DNA of 64,000 nucleotides from Paramacrobiotus metropolitanus (Eukaryota > Tardigrada > Eutardigrada > Parachela > Macrobiotidae), in contig NW_026570352.1 in NCBI RefSeq assembly GCF_019649055.1, positions 62,001 to 126,000 of the forward strand, written 5' to 3'. Both the position numbers and the translations under genes were made by a program. The notes beneath the pieces were generated by a model that ran no database searches, was not told the origin of the DNA, and was given only the letters and a program-made list of their open reading frames with translations. This document shows positions 23,801 through 34,389 of the stretch, piece by piece. Numbering within the stretch: the first letter of the stretch is position 1; each line of letters opens with the position of its first letter.

Positions 23801-24952
23801 CACAGTATGCGCGCACAGATATTATATAATCTGCATGATGCACCCACCGCGTCGCACATTGGTTTCGAAAGAGTATGGGAGCATATAAAGAGCAGATATT
23901 ATTTTCCACGGATGCTACATTTCGTAAAAAATTACTGTGAGGCTTGTCAGTTATGCCAGCAGCGAAATAGTATCATTATTCCTCAATCAGGATATTTACA
24001 GCAAATTAAACGTTACAATTTATTGGAAAGTTGGTCTTTTGACCACATCGGTCCTTTCCATGCCACCGGAGGAAAGAAGTACGTAATAGTAGCAGTAGAG
24101 AACGTCTCACGTTATGTTGTTACCAAAGCCGTGCAATCTACCGGCGCACAAGAAACCGCAGATTTCTTTGTACATAATATAATAATCCCATTTGGCCTTC
24201 CTCGGTACATAACATCCGACCGAGGTGAAGCATATACTAGTAATTTATTTACAGAACTAACTAAATTACTCAGCGTCACTCATAGAGTAACTACTGCTTA
24301 CCATCCGCAGAGCAACAGTATTCCTGAACGTTTTAATAAATACCTTGCAGAGAAGTTAACTTTATACGCGAACAAAGAGCAGACTAATTGGTCAATGTAC
24401 TTACCTTTTGTGACGTTCTCTTACAACACCTCAAAGCACTCTACAACTGACAGTTCTCCTTATTATGTACTTTTTGGCGTAGAACCGTTACTACTTATTG
24501 ATATTATAACACCTAAAATCCCGGCAAAGATCGGAGATAAAACGATACAAAAGTATTTAGAAGAACTTCGCAGTCAACGGAAAATTGCGCATGAGTATGC
24601 AAAAGTACTAACGGAGAAAGTACATGACAATAATGCGCAACGGTATGACGATAAGAAAGTAGAAGTATCTTTTCAAGTGGGAGATAAAGTATATGTACGG
24701 GATGAGACCCGTATTGTGGGAGAAACTCGAAAATTAACTTTCCGTTATGTTGGCCCGTACGAAATAACTGAACTGACCATTGACGGAAACGCCCATGTTA
24801 AACTAATCACTAGTAAAGGACGTAAAAGAGTTTCACAAATAGTGCATGTTTCGAAACTAAAACCGTATAAAGAGTATGAAGCAGATGTACAGCTTAGCCG
24901 CGAAACTTTCCTGAAAACTCTAGAAGAAAATACGAGTATTAAAAACAAATAA
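20846..24952 (+). CDS. pol: pol: protease, reverse transcriptase, RNase H, integrase
   Basis: Enzyme polyprotein of the LTR element. The protease part (20846-21190) has FDTAAGCSII, where the usual active-site D-T/S-G-A reads D-T-A-A. The frame then slips by one base near 21190 and returns near 21540, so the protease end (FIFGADFLKEH) lies in another frame. From 21509 to the TAA at 24950 one long frame follows. It contains RT with LDFNSGFWQI, FGLSGGTATFQ and catalytic YIDD, then RNase H (LKTDASGIGVGA, SEKELFAIV, TDHAAL). The integrase has an HHCC finger (CEACQLC), DDE residues in FDHIGP, SDRGE and PERFN, and a GPY-like C-terminal module (RYVGPYEI). No chromodomain is seen. The frameshifts probably inactivate this copy. 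Confidence 0.85.
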
Positions 24953-24959
24953 CAATAAT

Positions 24960-25330
24960 TAAAGTATTTTAAATGGTGAAAGTGCCATAATGAGTAAAAA
25001 CAGTGCAGATCAACAACCGGATCGCACTACATACTAGTCGTGCAGTGTAAAGTACAAAAATACTAACACTGCTAAATCAAATACAGTGTAGAGTAGAGAC
25101 ACGAACAACACTGCTAGAGCAAATTCAGTATACAGTTAAACATTTACATACTGCTGATACAGCAAATACAGTTTTACTACCAACAAACTAACACTGTCAT
25201 AGCAAATATAGTGCACAGTACAAAAATAATGCACTGTAAATAAAGTAAAGTAGTGTACAGTGCAACGCGCAGACACTATACAGTAACACAGTGCACTGTA
25301 GATGTAAAACACTGCAGCACTGATCAGTAT
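24960..25330 (+). repeat. Degenerate CACTG/CAGTG-rich stretch
   Basis: After the pol stop, short words such as ACACTGC, GCAAATACAGT and GTGCACAGT recur many times in both orientations. No coding potential. It may be a structured RNA region or a decayed satellite-like array. Confidence 0.45.
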
Positions 25331-25446
25331 ACCAAAACAGTAAATAGTAACAAAAAAATACAGCCTTTATTGCGATTAAAACCATACTCCTAACTTCAGC
25401 TGGCGCGCAAGCCTGCATCTTTTTACATCATTCAAATGATCTTATA

Positions 25447-25716
25447 GTTGCAAGTGGGGAGAGGCCAATATACGATCATATGCCTATGTCACTTTTGTCA
25501 TTCAAAGTAAATTAAATTAAAGCTTAAGTTTAAGTTTAAGTTTCCCTGGCTGACCAAAAACCCGCTACCTATCTAACATACAGTATGTACATTTAACGAT
25601 TAGATGTAATTTTCAAAAATTTTCACTTTATAATACTGAAAAGAAACTCGGGAAAAAAGGAAAGTCAGGGAAACTTATTCATAGCAACGTTAAATTGGCC
25701 TCTTCCGTATGCAACT
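25447..25716. mobile_element. Inverted-repeat element inside the LTR element
   Basis: About 270 bp. The left end GTTGCAAGTGGGGAGAGGCC and the right end GGCCTCTTCCGTATGCAAC are imperfect inverted repeats. A second inner pair (AGTTTCCCTGGCTGA and TCAGGGAAACTT) also fits. Non-coding; MITE-like. Confidence 0.6.
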
Positions 25717-25863
25717 GTACAATGTGATAATACATAGATTAATTACATTCATCGCAATAAAGGTAAAATGTAACGGAACAGTCATTCACCAACAACACCA
25801 ATCTGGGGCAAAAAACGGCATCGTTTGCGACCGTGCCGAGGTCGACCGGCAAAACAGAACGGC

Positions 25864-28800
25864 TCAGTGAGTACTGATAGTGAACAGTTGATCAGGAGAA
25901 GGAACGGTCCAATCTTTGTTAGACTTATTTAAAAAGATAACATAGCTGCAGTTAATCGAAATTTTAGCCAGGTTAGAAAACAGAGATTTAGTCTCGATCA
26001 CTTTCGAAGGAGCTCGCATCAGTGTAGCCATACTAAGGATATTGTGTATGGCTTGGCGGGCTATCATCCCTCGTGATCCAACGGCTAGATGGTAGTAGTC
26101 GGTGTGCCAGCCTTCGCCCGTAAGTTCGTTTACGAGGGACGCGTAACGAGTTCGCTTTCTGGCTTCCGCATTGTTAAATCCGTTGATCGTATCAAACGGT
26201 ACAGTCACCTCTGCCAAAATAATGCGCTTCTCCGCGCGGTTAATGCAACACAAGTCCGGACACAGAGAGGTAGAAAGAACATTAACAGGAATTGTACTAG
26301 TGTGGTTATCGTAGCTAGACTGATTTAGATCAGAAAGAATTTCCCAATTTCTATGATCAGCCACACCGGTCATGAAATCGTAAACAGCTTTGAGGATGCT
26401 ATTATGACGCCAGGTGTAACGATGGCTATTAAGTGAAATCGGACAGCAATTAAGAATATGACAAAGAGTGCCTTTAGTCGCTCCACACAAATCACATGCA
26501 GCAGATACGGTCGTGCCCCACTTTAATAGATTAGTGAACGAAGGAGAAATGTTAAGCGCAGCCTCTATCATAAAGCGAATCACCTTCTCAGGGAGATCAA
26601 ACAAACAACTTTTCCAAAAAGTATCGGCAATTTGTGCCTTTACAACTTCCCTCCACGCTCCCTGCTGTACCAGTGATTGTAGCCGGTCTTCTTTTAGTGC
26701 TGACGCGTGCTGACTCACTTTCTTATTAACGACCTTACGAATTGCCGCTTTGCTATGTCCACATTGTCTGCCGGCAGCGACAGAGGACTGGACAATGTCC
26801 ACAATTGCAGGCTCATTAGCACATGCCGCCTGTATATTCTCACTGGCTAGCTGCACAACAACATCGTCAGAAGAGCAAAGAGCATCGGCAATAAAACCAG
26901 CGTGCGCTTGGGCATACACAGACTTTAGAGACTTAAGATCACATCCATCAGAAACATAGAAAAAATCGCAATTAGCAGACGGATTTACCTTTATCCATTT
27001 TTTCAAATATTTATTGACCGTCGATTCCAGGGCATTAACTGTAGGCGGTGACAAATCGTGCATGGCGAGTACAAACCGCATACACGAAACAACATAACAT
27101 TTATAAATTTTCACTTTAAACGCACTCCGTAAGTTAAGATTATCCACACGCGTTAATAAAGAATCAAGCGATTTAATAACTAAATTACCACTGTTAGCCC
27201 GCTGGTTATTATTAAAAACATGAACACCTAGAAATTTCATAGGGTCAGAACTAATATCCTCGATTTTTTCCCTGTTAATCGCAAAGTCGGTTGCAACAGA
27301 AACGCCTCTGGAAAGTGAAAAACACCGACATTTAGCAGGCTGCAGCTTAAAGCCAATCCAATTCATATGGATGTTCACTTCACGCAGTAGTCGGCTCATA
27401 CTCGTTTTATTATTCGTAATTAGAGTAAGGTCATCCGCAAAAGCTAAGTCCACAATTTTCTCATTTGGCAACGAATCAAAAGCAACGCCACATCTTTTAT
27501 TTTCTTTTAAAAATTCCAAAATCGCGTTAAAAACAACCAAGAACAAAGCGCAACTCATTGTATCGCCTTGAAAAACACCAATGTTGAACGGTATATTTTT
27601 TGAAAATGACTCATTATGGAAAATTTTAATCGTTAACCCAGTATAATAATTGTCAATATAATTAATTATATAATCTGGAATATTGTACCGGCGCAACGCA
27701 GCTAGCAAAACCTCTTTTCTGACCGACCCGTACGCATTAGCGACATCCAACCATGCAACGTGCATAGTGCATCCTTTTGTGCGTTGCTGTTCAATCAGTT
27801 TCAACAATTTAAGAGAATGTTCGCCGCATCCATTCGTTGCTTCGATAAATCCCTTCTGTACACTGGTATCAATAAAGCCATTTTTAATACAATACGACAT
27901 TATCCGCTTAGATATTACAGAGTGAAAAAGCTTGCCGATACAACTGGTAAGAGTGATTGGACGATAATTAGCTGGAGAGGAAAAATCACCTTTTTTGAAC
28001 AAAAGAACTGTCTTACCTGTCTTTTAAGAGCTGCACGCAATACCGGATTTCAAAATCCTGTTAAACATATTAGCTAAAAAGGCATGCACAACCGGGTATT
28101 GTTTCAAAAACGAATAATTAATGCCGTCTAACCCGGATCCGGCAGTGGAATCTTTCTGCGACAGAATCGTTTTAATGTCACACGGCAAAATTTCTGATTT
28201 ATCAAAATCGAAATTAATTTCATTTTGCTTAAGCTTGTTTATCCAGGCAAGATTAAGCGGGTCAAGATTTTTAGGATTACAAACACTTTCAAAATAATTT
28301 TCAATATCACACATTTTAAGAGCGTCCGCAGGAGCGGAGCAACCGGCCTTTAATTTGGCATCGATAAAATTCCACATTTTTTTGTTAAACCAACTATCGT
28401 TTTCTTTACGTTCGGCTGTTAAATGAAGCTGAGAAATTTTCGCCGACAAGGTTTTTCTTATAGCTTTTAAGCTACGCAGACGTTCAGCATAATCAACCAA
28501 AACTTCCCTATGACTAGCCCTCTTCCTACGCTGATTCCTTTTAAGCTTATTAATCTCTGACGAAACCATTTCCCTTTCCCTAATTAAAGCTGCCGGAATC
28601 ACATTTCTGGTATTCTTACTAAAATATTTTCCTTTAGACTGCTGGCACTGTAGAATTGTTAACGCATACTGAGATATACCCCATGGGAAAATTTCGAAAA
28701 TTTCATGCGGAGCCCATATTCCAAGATCACATGCAGACTGAAGTTGATTACAGAAATCGTTAAGGAAAGATTGGTAGCGAACCGGTGCGGACTGATGAAG

Positions 28801-28962
28801 TTTAGACATATTAGGTGGAAGAATTTTCGAGCGAGAAGTATTAGTAGAAATAATTAAATTAATATCAATTTTAGCGGAACCGTAGATCACGTCCTGTACA
28901 AATTGCTTGAGCCGTTCTTCTTTCCGGGTTGGAAAAGGTGCGGTCCGAAAGGAATCGCCCAT
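25864..28962 (-). CDS. Antisense non-LTR reverse transcriptase with restriction-like endonuclease
   Basis: Read on the minus strand inside the LTR element. The start ATG at 28962 sits in an excellent context (GCCACCATGG) and has an in-frame TGA 18 nt upstream, so the start is well placed. About 310 N-terminal residues lead into the RT: LFKKGDFSSPANYRPI, then WLDVANAYGSV, and the catalytic block LAFADDLTLI. After the thumb comes a Cys-His finger (CDLCGATKGTLCHILNCC). A PD-(D/E)xK-type endonuclease follows: PDLCC, EVTVPFD, and KRTRY. This order (RT, CCHC, restriction-like endonuclease) is that of R2/NeSL-like and Utopia-like non-LTR elements. A single in-frame TAA at 28024-28026, just before KTGKTVLLFKKGD, interrupts 1032 otherwise open codons. 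I see no N-terminal zinc finger. Confidence 0.75.
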
Positions 28963-29159
28963 GGTGGCAAATAATAATCAGGGTGCTGTTGTTGGTGACA
29001 AAAATAAGGGTTCCGTAATTATAGTGACTGGAATACGGCAGTTTTCACGAGGAAAACGCCAGTTTTATGGGAAAACCGCTGTATAACGCGATGGTCATTT
29101 ACACAGCAACTCGGTCAGCCAGCTCAGAGCAGCAATCGCGAGTGTGTGCGTTTGCAGTC

Positions 29160-30122
29160 ATGGAAATGGACACCCACAAGGCACCCGCTAACGGAGACAG
29201 TAACACTGCGCCAAGCAGCTCGGCACCGGCAGACACACCACAAGCAACACCCAGCGCCACCTTGCCGCCGGACGCTATGGACATCCAGACAACCGGATAT
29301 GATGATGGTAGCTTTAACAACGAGCCATTCCATCCAGTGACACGCCAGAATAGCCGCACTCACGCACCTGCATCCACACCGACCGCTCCTGACAGCAACA
29401 CCCAGCACCCGGCACAGCGCACTGCAGCGCATAGCAACCGCACTCCGCACAACGGCAACGAAAATAGTAACCAACGCCAACAAGGGCCACCGCGCGCTGA
29501 CAGAATTCGTTACATCACTGCAACCTCCCGTCGGACTGCGCTTCCGGTCAACGACTTGCCGTTCAACCCGTTTATTAACCGAAACTGGGCATTGACCACT
29601 GAAGACATGCAGCACCAGATGACTAACATTAACACCGCCATGGATCGTCTTCACGAACAGCGCAGTAACCTACCGAACAACTACGACGCACTGGGAATCG
29701 AGTATGAACTTGAGCAGTTAAAGAATATGTACACATTTTTGGAACGTCAGAGTAAGCATCCTAACAGTAACAATTTTGTGACGTTCCCGGAGCCACTCGC
29801 CACCTCTCTTGGCCATTTCTACCAGCAATCTTGGCGTTTCGACCGACTTGCTAGCGGACCTTGGGTCATGTATGCGGCAGACGACAATACGTGGAGATAC
29901 GAGCATCGCTCTGGATTTGTGTACCGTTACATTAAGAACCAGAACCGTGAAGGGTTTGAACTGGTAGAACAGTATCCGCGGTATTTCAATCCATACCGCT
30001 ACTTCCCGATCAGCATGCCGTTTTGGCCCGGCGAGATTGCCTGGGACGGAGCGTACACGGAAGAGACACGCACGAGAATTAGTAATCACCTGGTTGAGAT
30101 TGATGAGTACAAGGCAAAATGA
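29160..30122 (+). CDS. Unknown ORF in the retroelement cargo (ORF3)
   Basis: I recognise no family. From ATG 29160 (an earlier in-frame ATG is at 29067) it encodes about 320 residues. The first 120 are low-complexity, rich in Pro, Thr, Ser, Ala, Asn. The rest looks folded, with a charged helix around DALGIEYELEQLKNMY, an aromatic stretch SWRFDRLASGPWVMYAAD and a YRYFPISMPFWPGE block. There is no signal peptide or membrane segment, so it is not an envelope-type protein. It lies on the element's sense strand, 104 bp from the divergent start of the antisense RT. Its stop overlaps the next ATG as ATGA (30119-30122). A nucleic-acid-binding or structural role is possible but only a guess. Confidence 0.55.
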   Translation: MEMDTHKAPANGDSNTAPSSSAPADTPQATPSATLPPDAMDIQTTGYDDGSFNNEPFHPVTRQNSRTHAPASTPTAPDSNTQHPAQRTAAHSNRTPHNGNENSNQRQQGPPRADRIRYITATSRRTALPVNDLPFNPFINRNWALTTEDMQHQMTNINTAMDRLHEQRSNLPNNYDALGIEYELEQLKNMYTFLERQSKHPNSNNFVTFPEPLATSLGHFYQQSWRFDRLASGPWVMYAADDNTWRYEHRSGFVYRYIKNQNREGFELVEQYPRYFNPYRYFPISMPFWPGEIAWDGAYTEETRTRISNHLVEIDEYKAK

Positions 30123-30529
30123 AAGGCACTGAAAATAACGAAGACATGCAGTACCCGTTCGTGGAAATGGCGGACATGTGGGCTGGAGAGTATCAGCAGC
30201 TTGATTTGGGCAAGATTATTGCAAAAACCGGCATTCGTGGATATGCACCGGAAGAACGAGGTCATCAGTCCACCGTGCGGGACAATAAAGTAACGATTGC
30301 GCAGCTGAATGCCAAAATACGCCAGCTTGAAGAGCAACTTGGACAGCCGCGCCAAGGTAACCAGCAGCAGCAGCAGGGACAATAACAACCATACCCCCAG
30401 CAACACAACCAGCAGCAGCCGGAGCAGCCGCCGCGTCAGCATGGACAGCAGCCGCCGCGCCAGAATGGACAGCAACACCCGCGTCAGAATGGAGAACAGC
30501 AGCGTCGCCAGTACCAGCCACGCCGTTGA
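30119..30529 (+). CDS. Unknown coiled-coil/Gln-rich ORF (ORF4), in-frame TAA
   Basis: Starts at the ATG overlapping the ORF3 stop. The first 88 codons encode an acidic segment (EDMQYPFVEMADMWAGEY) and a short coiled coil (VTIAQLNAKIRQLEEQL) before a poly-Gln run. A TAA at 30383-30385, flanked by CAA codons, stops it. The same frame continues for 47 codons of Gln/Pro/Arg repeats (PPRQNGQQ type) to TGA 30527-30529. The uniform composition across the TAA suggests that it interrupts a longer protein, most simply by CAA to TAA. No known family. Confidence 0.45.
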
Positions 30530-30729
30530 ACCGCCTGACCGGAAACCAAAGAGAGCAGCATAGCAACACGTGGGAGCAGCAACCCCGCCATCCGGATTCC
30601 CCACGATCAGTAAAGTTCTTACAGTAACTCTCATTGTTATTAATTGCTCAATATTTCTGTGTTATTTTCCATTCCCTAATTTCCATTCCTGATTTTACCG
30701 GATTTTCTCTTGATAAGACATGTATATGC

Positions 30730-30772
30730 ATCCCGCACGGTAGCGATAAGACTTATCGCTACCGTGCGGGAT
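30730..30772. repeat. Perfect 43-nt hairpin touching the 3' LTR
   Basis: Two 21-nt perfect complementary arms (left arm starts ATCCCGCACGG) flank a single A. The last base of the right arm is the first base of the 3' LTR. No purine-rich tract is visible between ORF4 and the LTR. Confidence 0.85.
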
Positions 30773-31147
30773 GTAGCCGCACAAATAAGATCGGTAATGT
30801 TACAGTAATCATGATGAGTTTTCATTGGTGCTAGTTGATGCGGAAACATCTGAATGTGTACTTGTACGAATCTTCACTTTTATCGTGGATTTCTAGACTG
30901 GTTTGGGAAATGTCTAACTGATCTAAAATTATTCTTGCTCTTGCCCTTGCCCTTGCCCTTCTCCAGTGTTTTCAGCTGAATGAAAATGTGTGCGTACGCG
31001 TTGACAATGTGTTCCGTTGCCGGCTTTCGTTAAGAGTTGATTACATAAGTGATCTTAAAGTAATTCGTTAACACCACCAGAACTTCCGATCGTGGTACGG
31101 GTGGATTAACCCAATCCACTAGAGACAGCTTAGAAATTGTCATTGCA
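30772..31147 (+). repeat. 3' LTR
   Basis: 376 bp, matches the 5' LTR with about eight substitutions and a 3-nt gap, TG...CA ends, followed by the ATAC target duplication. Confidence 0.85.
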
Positions 31148-31151
31148 ATAC

Positions 31152-31278
31152 TTTATGTCATTCTAAAGCTAAATGATTTGTTTACATTGTTCTGAAAACC
31201 GTTTGCGCGCGCAAGTGAAAGTTTTAGTGTATGTATACCATTTTGGACGCTATGTACCGGGCCAATTTCCTTAAAGTG
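31152..31278. mobile_element. Palindromic element, second copy, right part
   Basis: Continues the element begun at 17762 and ends TATGTACCGGGCCAATTTCCTT, the inverted form of its left end. Confidence 0.75.
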
Positions 31279-31760
31279 AGCTTCAGATCAGAGCACTCCA
31301 AGTCTTTTCCATTAGGTCGCGTCCTGGGTAGTGCATATTGTTAATAATGTTATTACAGTGTTATGGATTGCATATTTCTCACAAAGTTTGTTTCTGGTAC
31401 ACGGAATCTCCGTTTGGCGCAAAAAACAACATTACTGCACTCTACAAACGGTAACGTCGCAGATAGTTTCTGGTTTGCCTCTAGACATTATTTTTTACAT
31501 TTCGGCTTCAGCAGATTATGCGAAGAAATTTTATAGCACGCATATTATGCAGCATGCATACCATGTCAGCACAGCGATTAGCAAAGACTGTAAATAAACA
31601 TAAAGTTATAATTTTTACTACACAGACTGGAATGTAACGAAAGAAGTATTACGTGATTGAAATAAAAACGGATTTCATATGCGAACTCTATAGACTAATT
31701 TATGAAATATAAAACGTTTGCTAGAAAACTGTATTTGAGTCTTCGGACATCAGTTCCTCT
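31279..31760. other. Intergenic between palindromic element and GR-D
   Basis: No gene recognised; it is the 3' flank of GR-D. Confidence 0.35.
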
Positions 31761-33324
31761 TTAGCCGCACACGCATTGCACAATCTGACTCATATTTGAA
31801 GGGGCTGAAAAGTTATCGCCACCGGTTGAGAGCTCTGTTGAGATCAAGGTGATAGTGGCAATGAGAGCGAAGATCTGCAAAACGTGACGATATCGAATTT
31901 CATGCCAGTTGCAAAGGGACAATGCCCAGTCAAACACGAGAAGATCTTTTTTTAAAAGTTAATACCTTCAAGATGTGCATATGGTTCAGATCTATTTCGC
32001 CGCCGACTTGAACACTCATCCTTAAATGCTTTTCATTAAGTAACAGCGTGCTGATACACGCGGCAATTTCATTCCCCTAAAACGCTATCATTTATGTGAA
32101 AAAATTTAAAACGTTGCTCACAAAAACAGAAAAACATATATTTAAAGCCATAATACGTATATAAGCCAAAGAATTTTGCCAATGTACTTCTCTAGTCTTT
32201 GCATACGAGTGCGTTTCGTTGAATACAACGGCTAGTATCCCGCTAATCCGCCGGCTCTGTACATGAAAAACATTACTGTATCCAGAGTGTATTTGATATC
32301 TGAAAAATCACCTTCCGCTGACCTGTTCTTCGATCCCAAGCACCGGAATGCAGAAGAACACCAAGAAACAGCCGTATATCAACACCCCACCCAGATCATA
32401 ATACTCCGGATTATGCGACAAGACATTAGACGCGGCCATATATCCCAACATCATAACTGCATCCGTGACAAAAGCAAACAAAGAAATCCATTTAAAGATG
32501 CCACCTGTTTTTTCCGAAAAGATATACATGCGTAGGCGTAATTCCACCAGATCTTTGATCTTTTGAACAATATGCGGTTGAACGATTTCGTTCGGCGCCG
32601 TAACAGCCAGTTCCGTGAGTTTATGCTCGTAAAGGTCAACGCTGATTTTCAGGATATAACCGTATCCAAGAAAGAGAATTTGCGGCAACAAGGAAACAGT
32701 TATGGGTAGAAATCCACAAAAAAGCCAAATCAAGTAGAATTTCCAGCGTGCCATAACCAGACCGAATCGGGCGAAGGTTCTGCTCGGCTCCAATAACTGG
32801 TCCAACGTGAAGCTGTTTAGTGCGAAGTTGCTTGTCCAAGTTTTTAGATCCCATGCAATGTAAATAATCACGGTGCCGAATATAGAGCCAATCAGCACAC
32901 GGACATGTTCGATGGTAGTCGTTGTTGCGAAATATTGTTTGTCTATTTTGCTGGCAAGTTCTTCAGCCAACGGTCGCAAAAGCATCATGGTATGCTGCTG
33001 CATGCAAAAAGCCAACAGAATTAATGCCGCTCTGGCCGTTCGCACAATATCTTGGAAGTAAGTGAGAAGATCCGACAGCTGCACTTCTCGATGGCCGGCG
33101 TTTTTGCTTGCTTCGAGGAGCAATCGAATGCAGTGAAAAGTCGTATAGACAAGAGCTCCCAATATTAGAAGAATATGTAAAGTGCGATGGAATATCCGCG
33201 AACATTTTGAACGTTGGGATTTATTGGTCGGTGAACTGATGCCAAGGATGCCATGAAAATAATCGATTAACTTTAGAATGTACCGGGCAATGTGGTAACT
33301 CGTTACAGCATTTCTTGCCGCCAT
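31761..33324 (-). CDS. Gustatory-receptor-like 7TM protein (GR-D)
   Basis: Intact four-exon gene, 431 residues. Exons: 33324-32323 (334 codons), 32256-32188 (23), 32076-31966 (37), 31874-31761 (37 plus TAA); all introns phase 0, GT-AG. The chosen start, MAARN, aligns with MAPRN in GR-A and MSSQN in GR-E; an in-frame ATG 25 codons upstream (33399) is an alternative. Exon 1 has hydrophobic segments such as YLIWLFCGFLPITVSLLPQI and GGVLIYGCFLVFFCIPVLGI. Exon 4 carries TM7 (IFALIATITLISTEL), in which the GR signature Gln is Glu, and a tail ending QCVCG shared exactly with GR-E. Likely a membrane receptor; ligand unknown. It lies head-to-head with GR-E. Confidence 0.65.
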
Positions 33325-33399
33325 GCCGTTTATAAACAGCCGGAATGGCGACGTAGGTCGACAATGGACGCCACAATTCCGCAGTTGTTCATGTTGCAT

Positions 33400-34389
33400 A
33401 TACGTGAGTTTAGGTAACTTCCACAGACGGCGCTTCTCTGTTTCTATGTGCCAAAAACAAAGAACACGAAAAGCTGCTAAACTTATTCGTCAGGGGAGCA
33501 CGGTTCTCAGCTGGAAACAGTCTCTCAGGAGAAAACTCTCGTTGGTATTACGGCATCGCACATTCATAATATGATGCTGTATTAGTGCTGCGAACACCAC
33601 ATTACGTGTGGGAAAAAGGCTTGGCAGCATCGGTTACACTATATTGTGTAACTGATGCTGATGCCTAAACAAGGAACCAGGTAATCGCTGCGATCCGAGA
33701 CAGATCAGAAACAAGGCGAATCTACCGTAGAATGTTGCCGTTCCGTGGTGAGTTCAACATTCAACTGTGGATGGTCACTGAACGGGTACACTGTGGATGC
33801 TTTCGCTTACTAATAGCGCCCACTTGTTTCTGGAGCCACTACGAATGCTCGTTTTTATGCACTACGGGCATAATGTTTCATGTGTGTCGGCGTAAGTGAT
33901 TGCGTTGCGGACCAAGTGTCATCTGGTACAAGAACGCTTCTTATATCGCAAATACTGGTACTACAGGAGCAGCAGTACTTCTAGGGCGAGTAAATTAACT
34001 TGCAAAGATATCGTTCTGGTTCTCAGCTATGGCAAATTTGACGACCTTTGTAACAAATCAAGAAAGCGCACTCGCTTATTGCGGGCACTGCATGACCGAA
34101 GGACAGCAGGAGTATGGGACACGAATTGCAACGCAGCTTTAACTATCAAGCAGTACACCTCGGTTGAAACCATTGTTACTATTTGGGTGGCAATTGGCCT
34201 ATTGCATTATTTTATTTGTTTTCACAGCAGCAAGAGTTTTATAAAATAGATGAGCATATTATTTTTTGGTACACCACCTACAGTTACCCAGAATTTCTAC
34301 CTAGTATCTGTACTAGAAGGTGCCTTTTCCTGATCAGGGCATTATTTTTTGTTTGCTTTTACATTCGAACTGCCTGATAAATGAAGGGT
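33400..34389. other. Intergenic between divergent GR-D and GR-E, left half
   Basis: Contains the shared upstream region of two divergent receptor genes. No further gene supported. Confidence 0.35.

Larger units (their letters stand above)
17851..31147 (+). mobile_element. Ty3/gypsy-type LTR retrotransposon with composite cargo
   Basis: 13.3 kb bounded by LTRs that start TGTAGCC and end TTGCA, with a 4-bp target duplication ATAC at 17847-17850 and 31148-31151. The order LTR, gag, protease, RT, RNase H, integrase is the Ty3/gypsy order. After pol it carries 5.8 kb of extra DNA: a short inverted-repeat element, an antisense non-LTR RT, two sense ORFs and a hairpin. The LTRs differ by about eight substitutions and one 3-nt indel over 376 bp, so the insertion is not brand new. 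Several in-frame stops and frameshifts make this copy probably defective. Confidence 0.85.

Noticed and set aside
19305-30385. Alternative genetic code with stop codons read as Gln
   Set aside because: The channel, receptor and secreted genes all end at normal stops, so the stops are specific to the mobile element.
24600-30772. Envelope gene for the LTR element (an errantivirus)
   Set aside because: No signal peptide, furin site, fusion peptide or transmembrane segment in ORF3 or ORF4; the element looks like a plain retrotransposon with cargo.
31331-31597. 88-codon plus-strand frame with a hydrophobic start
   Set aside because: It is in the 3' flank of GR-D, with no family resemblance and no splice partners.
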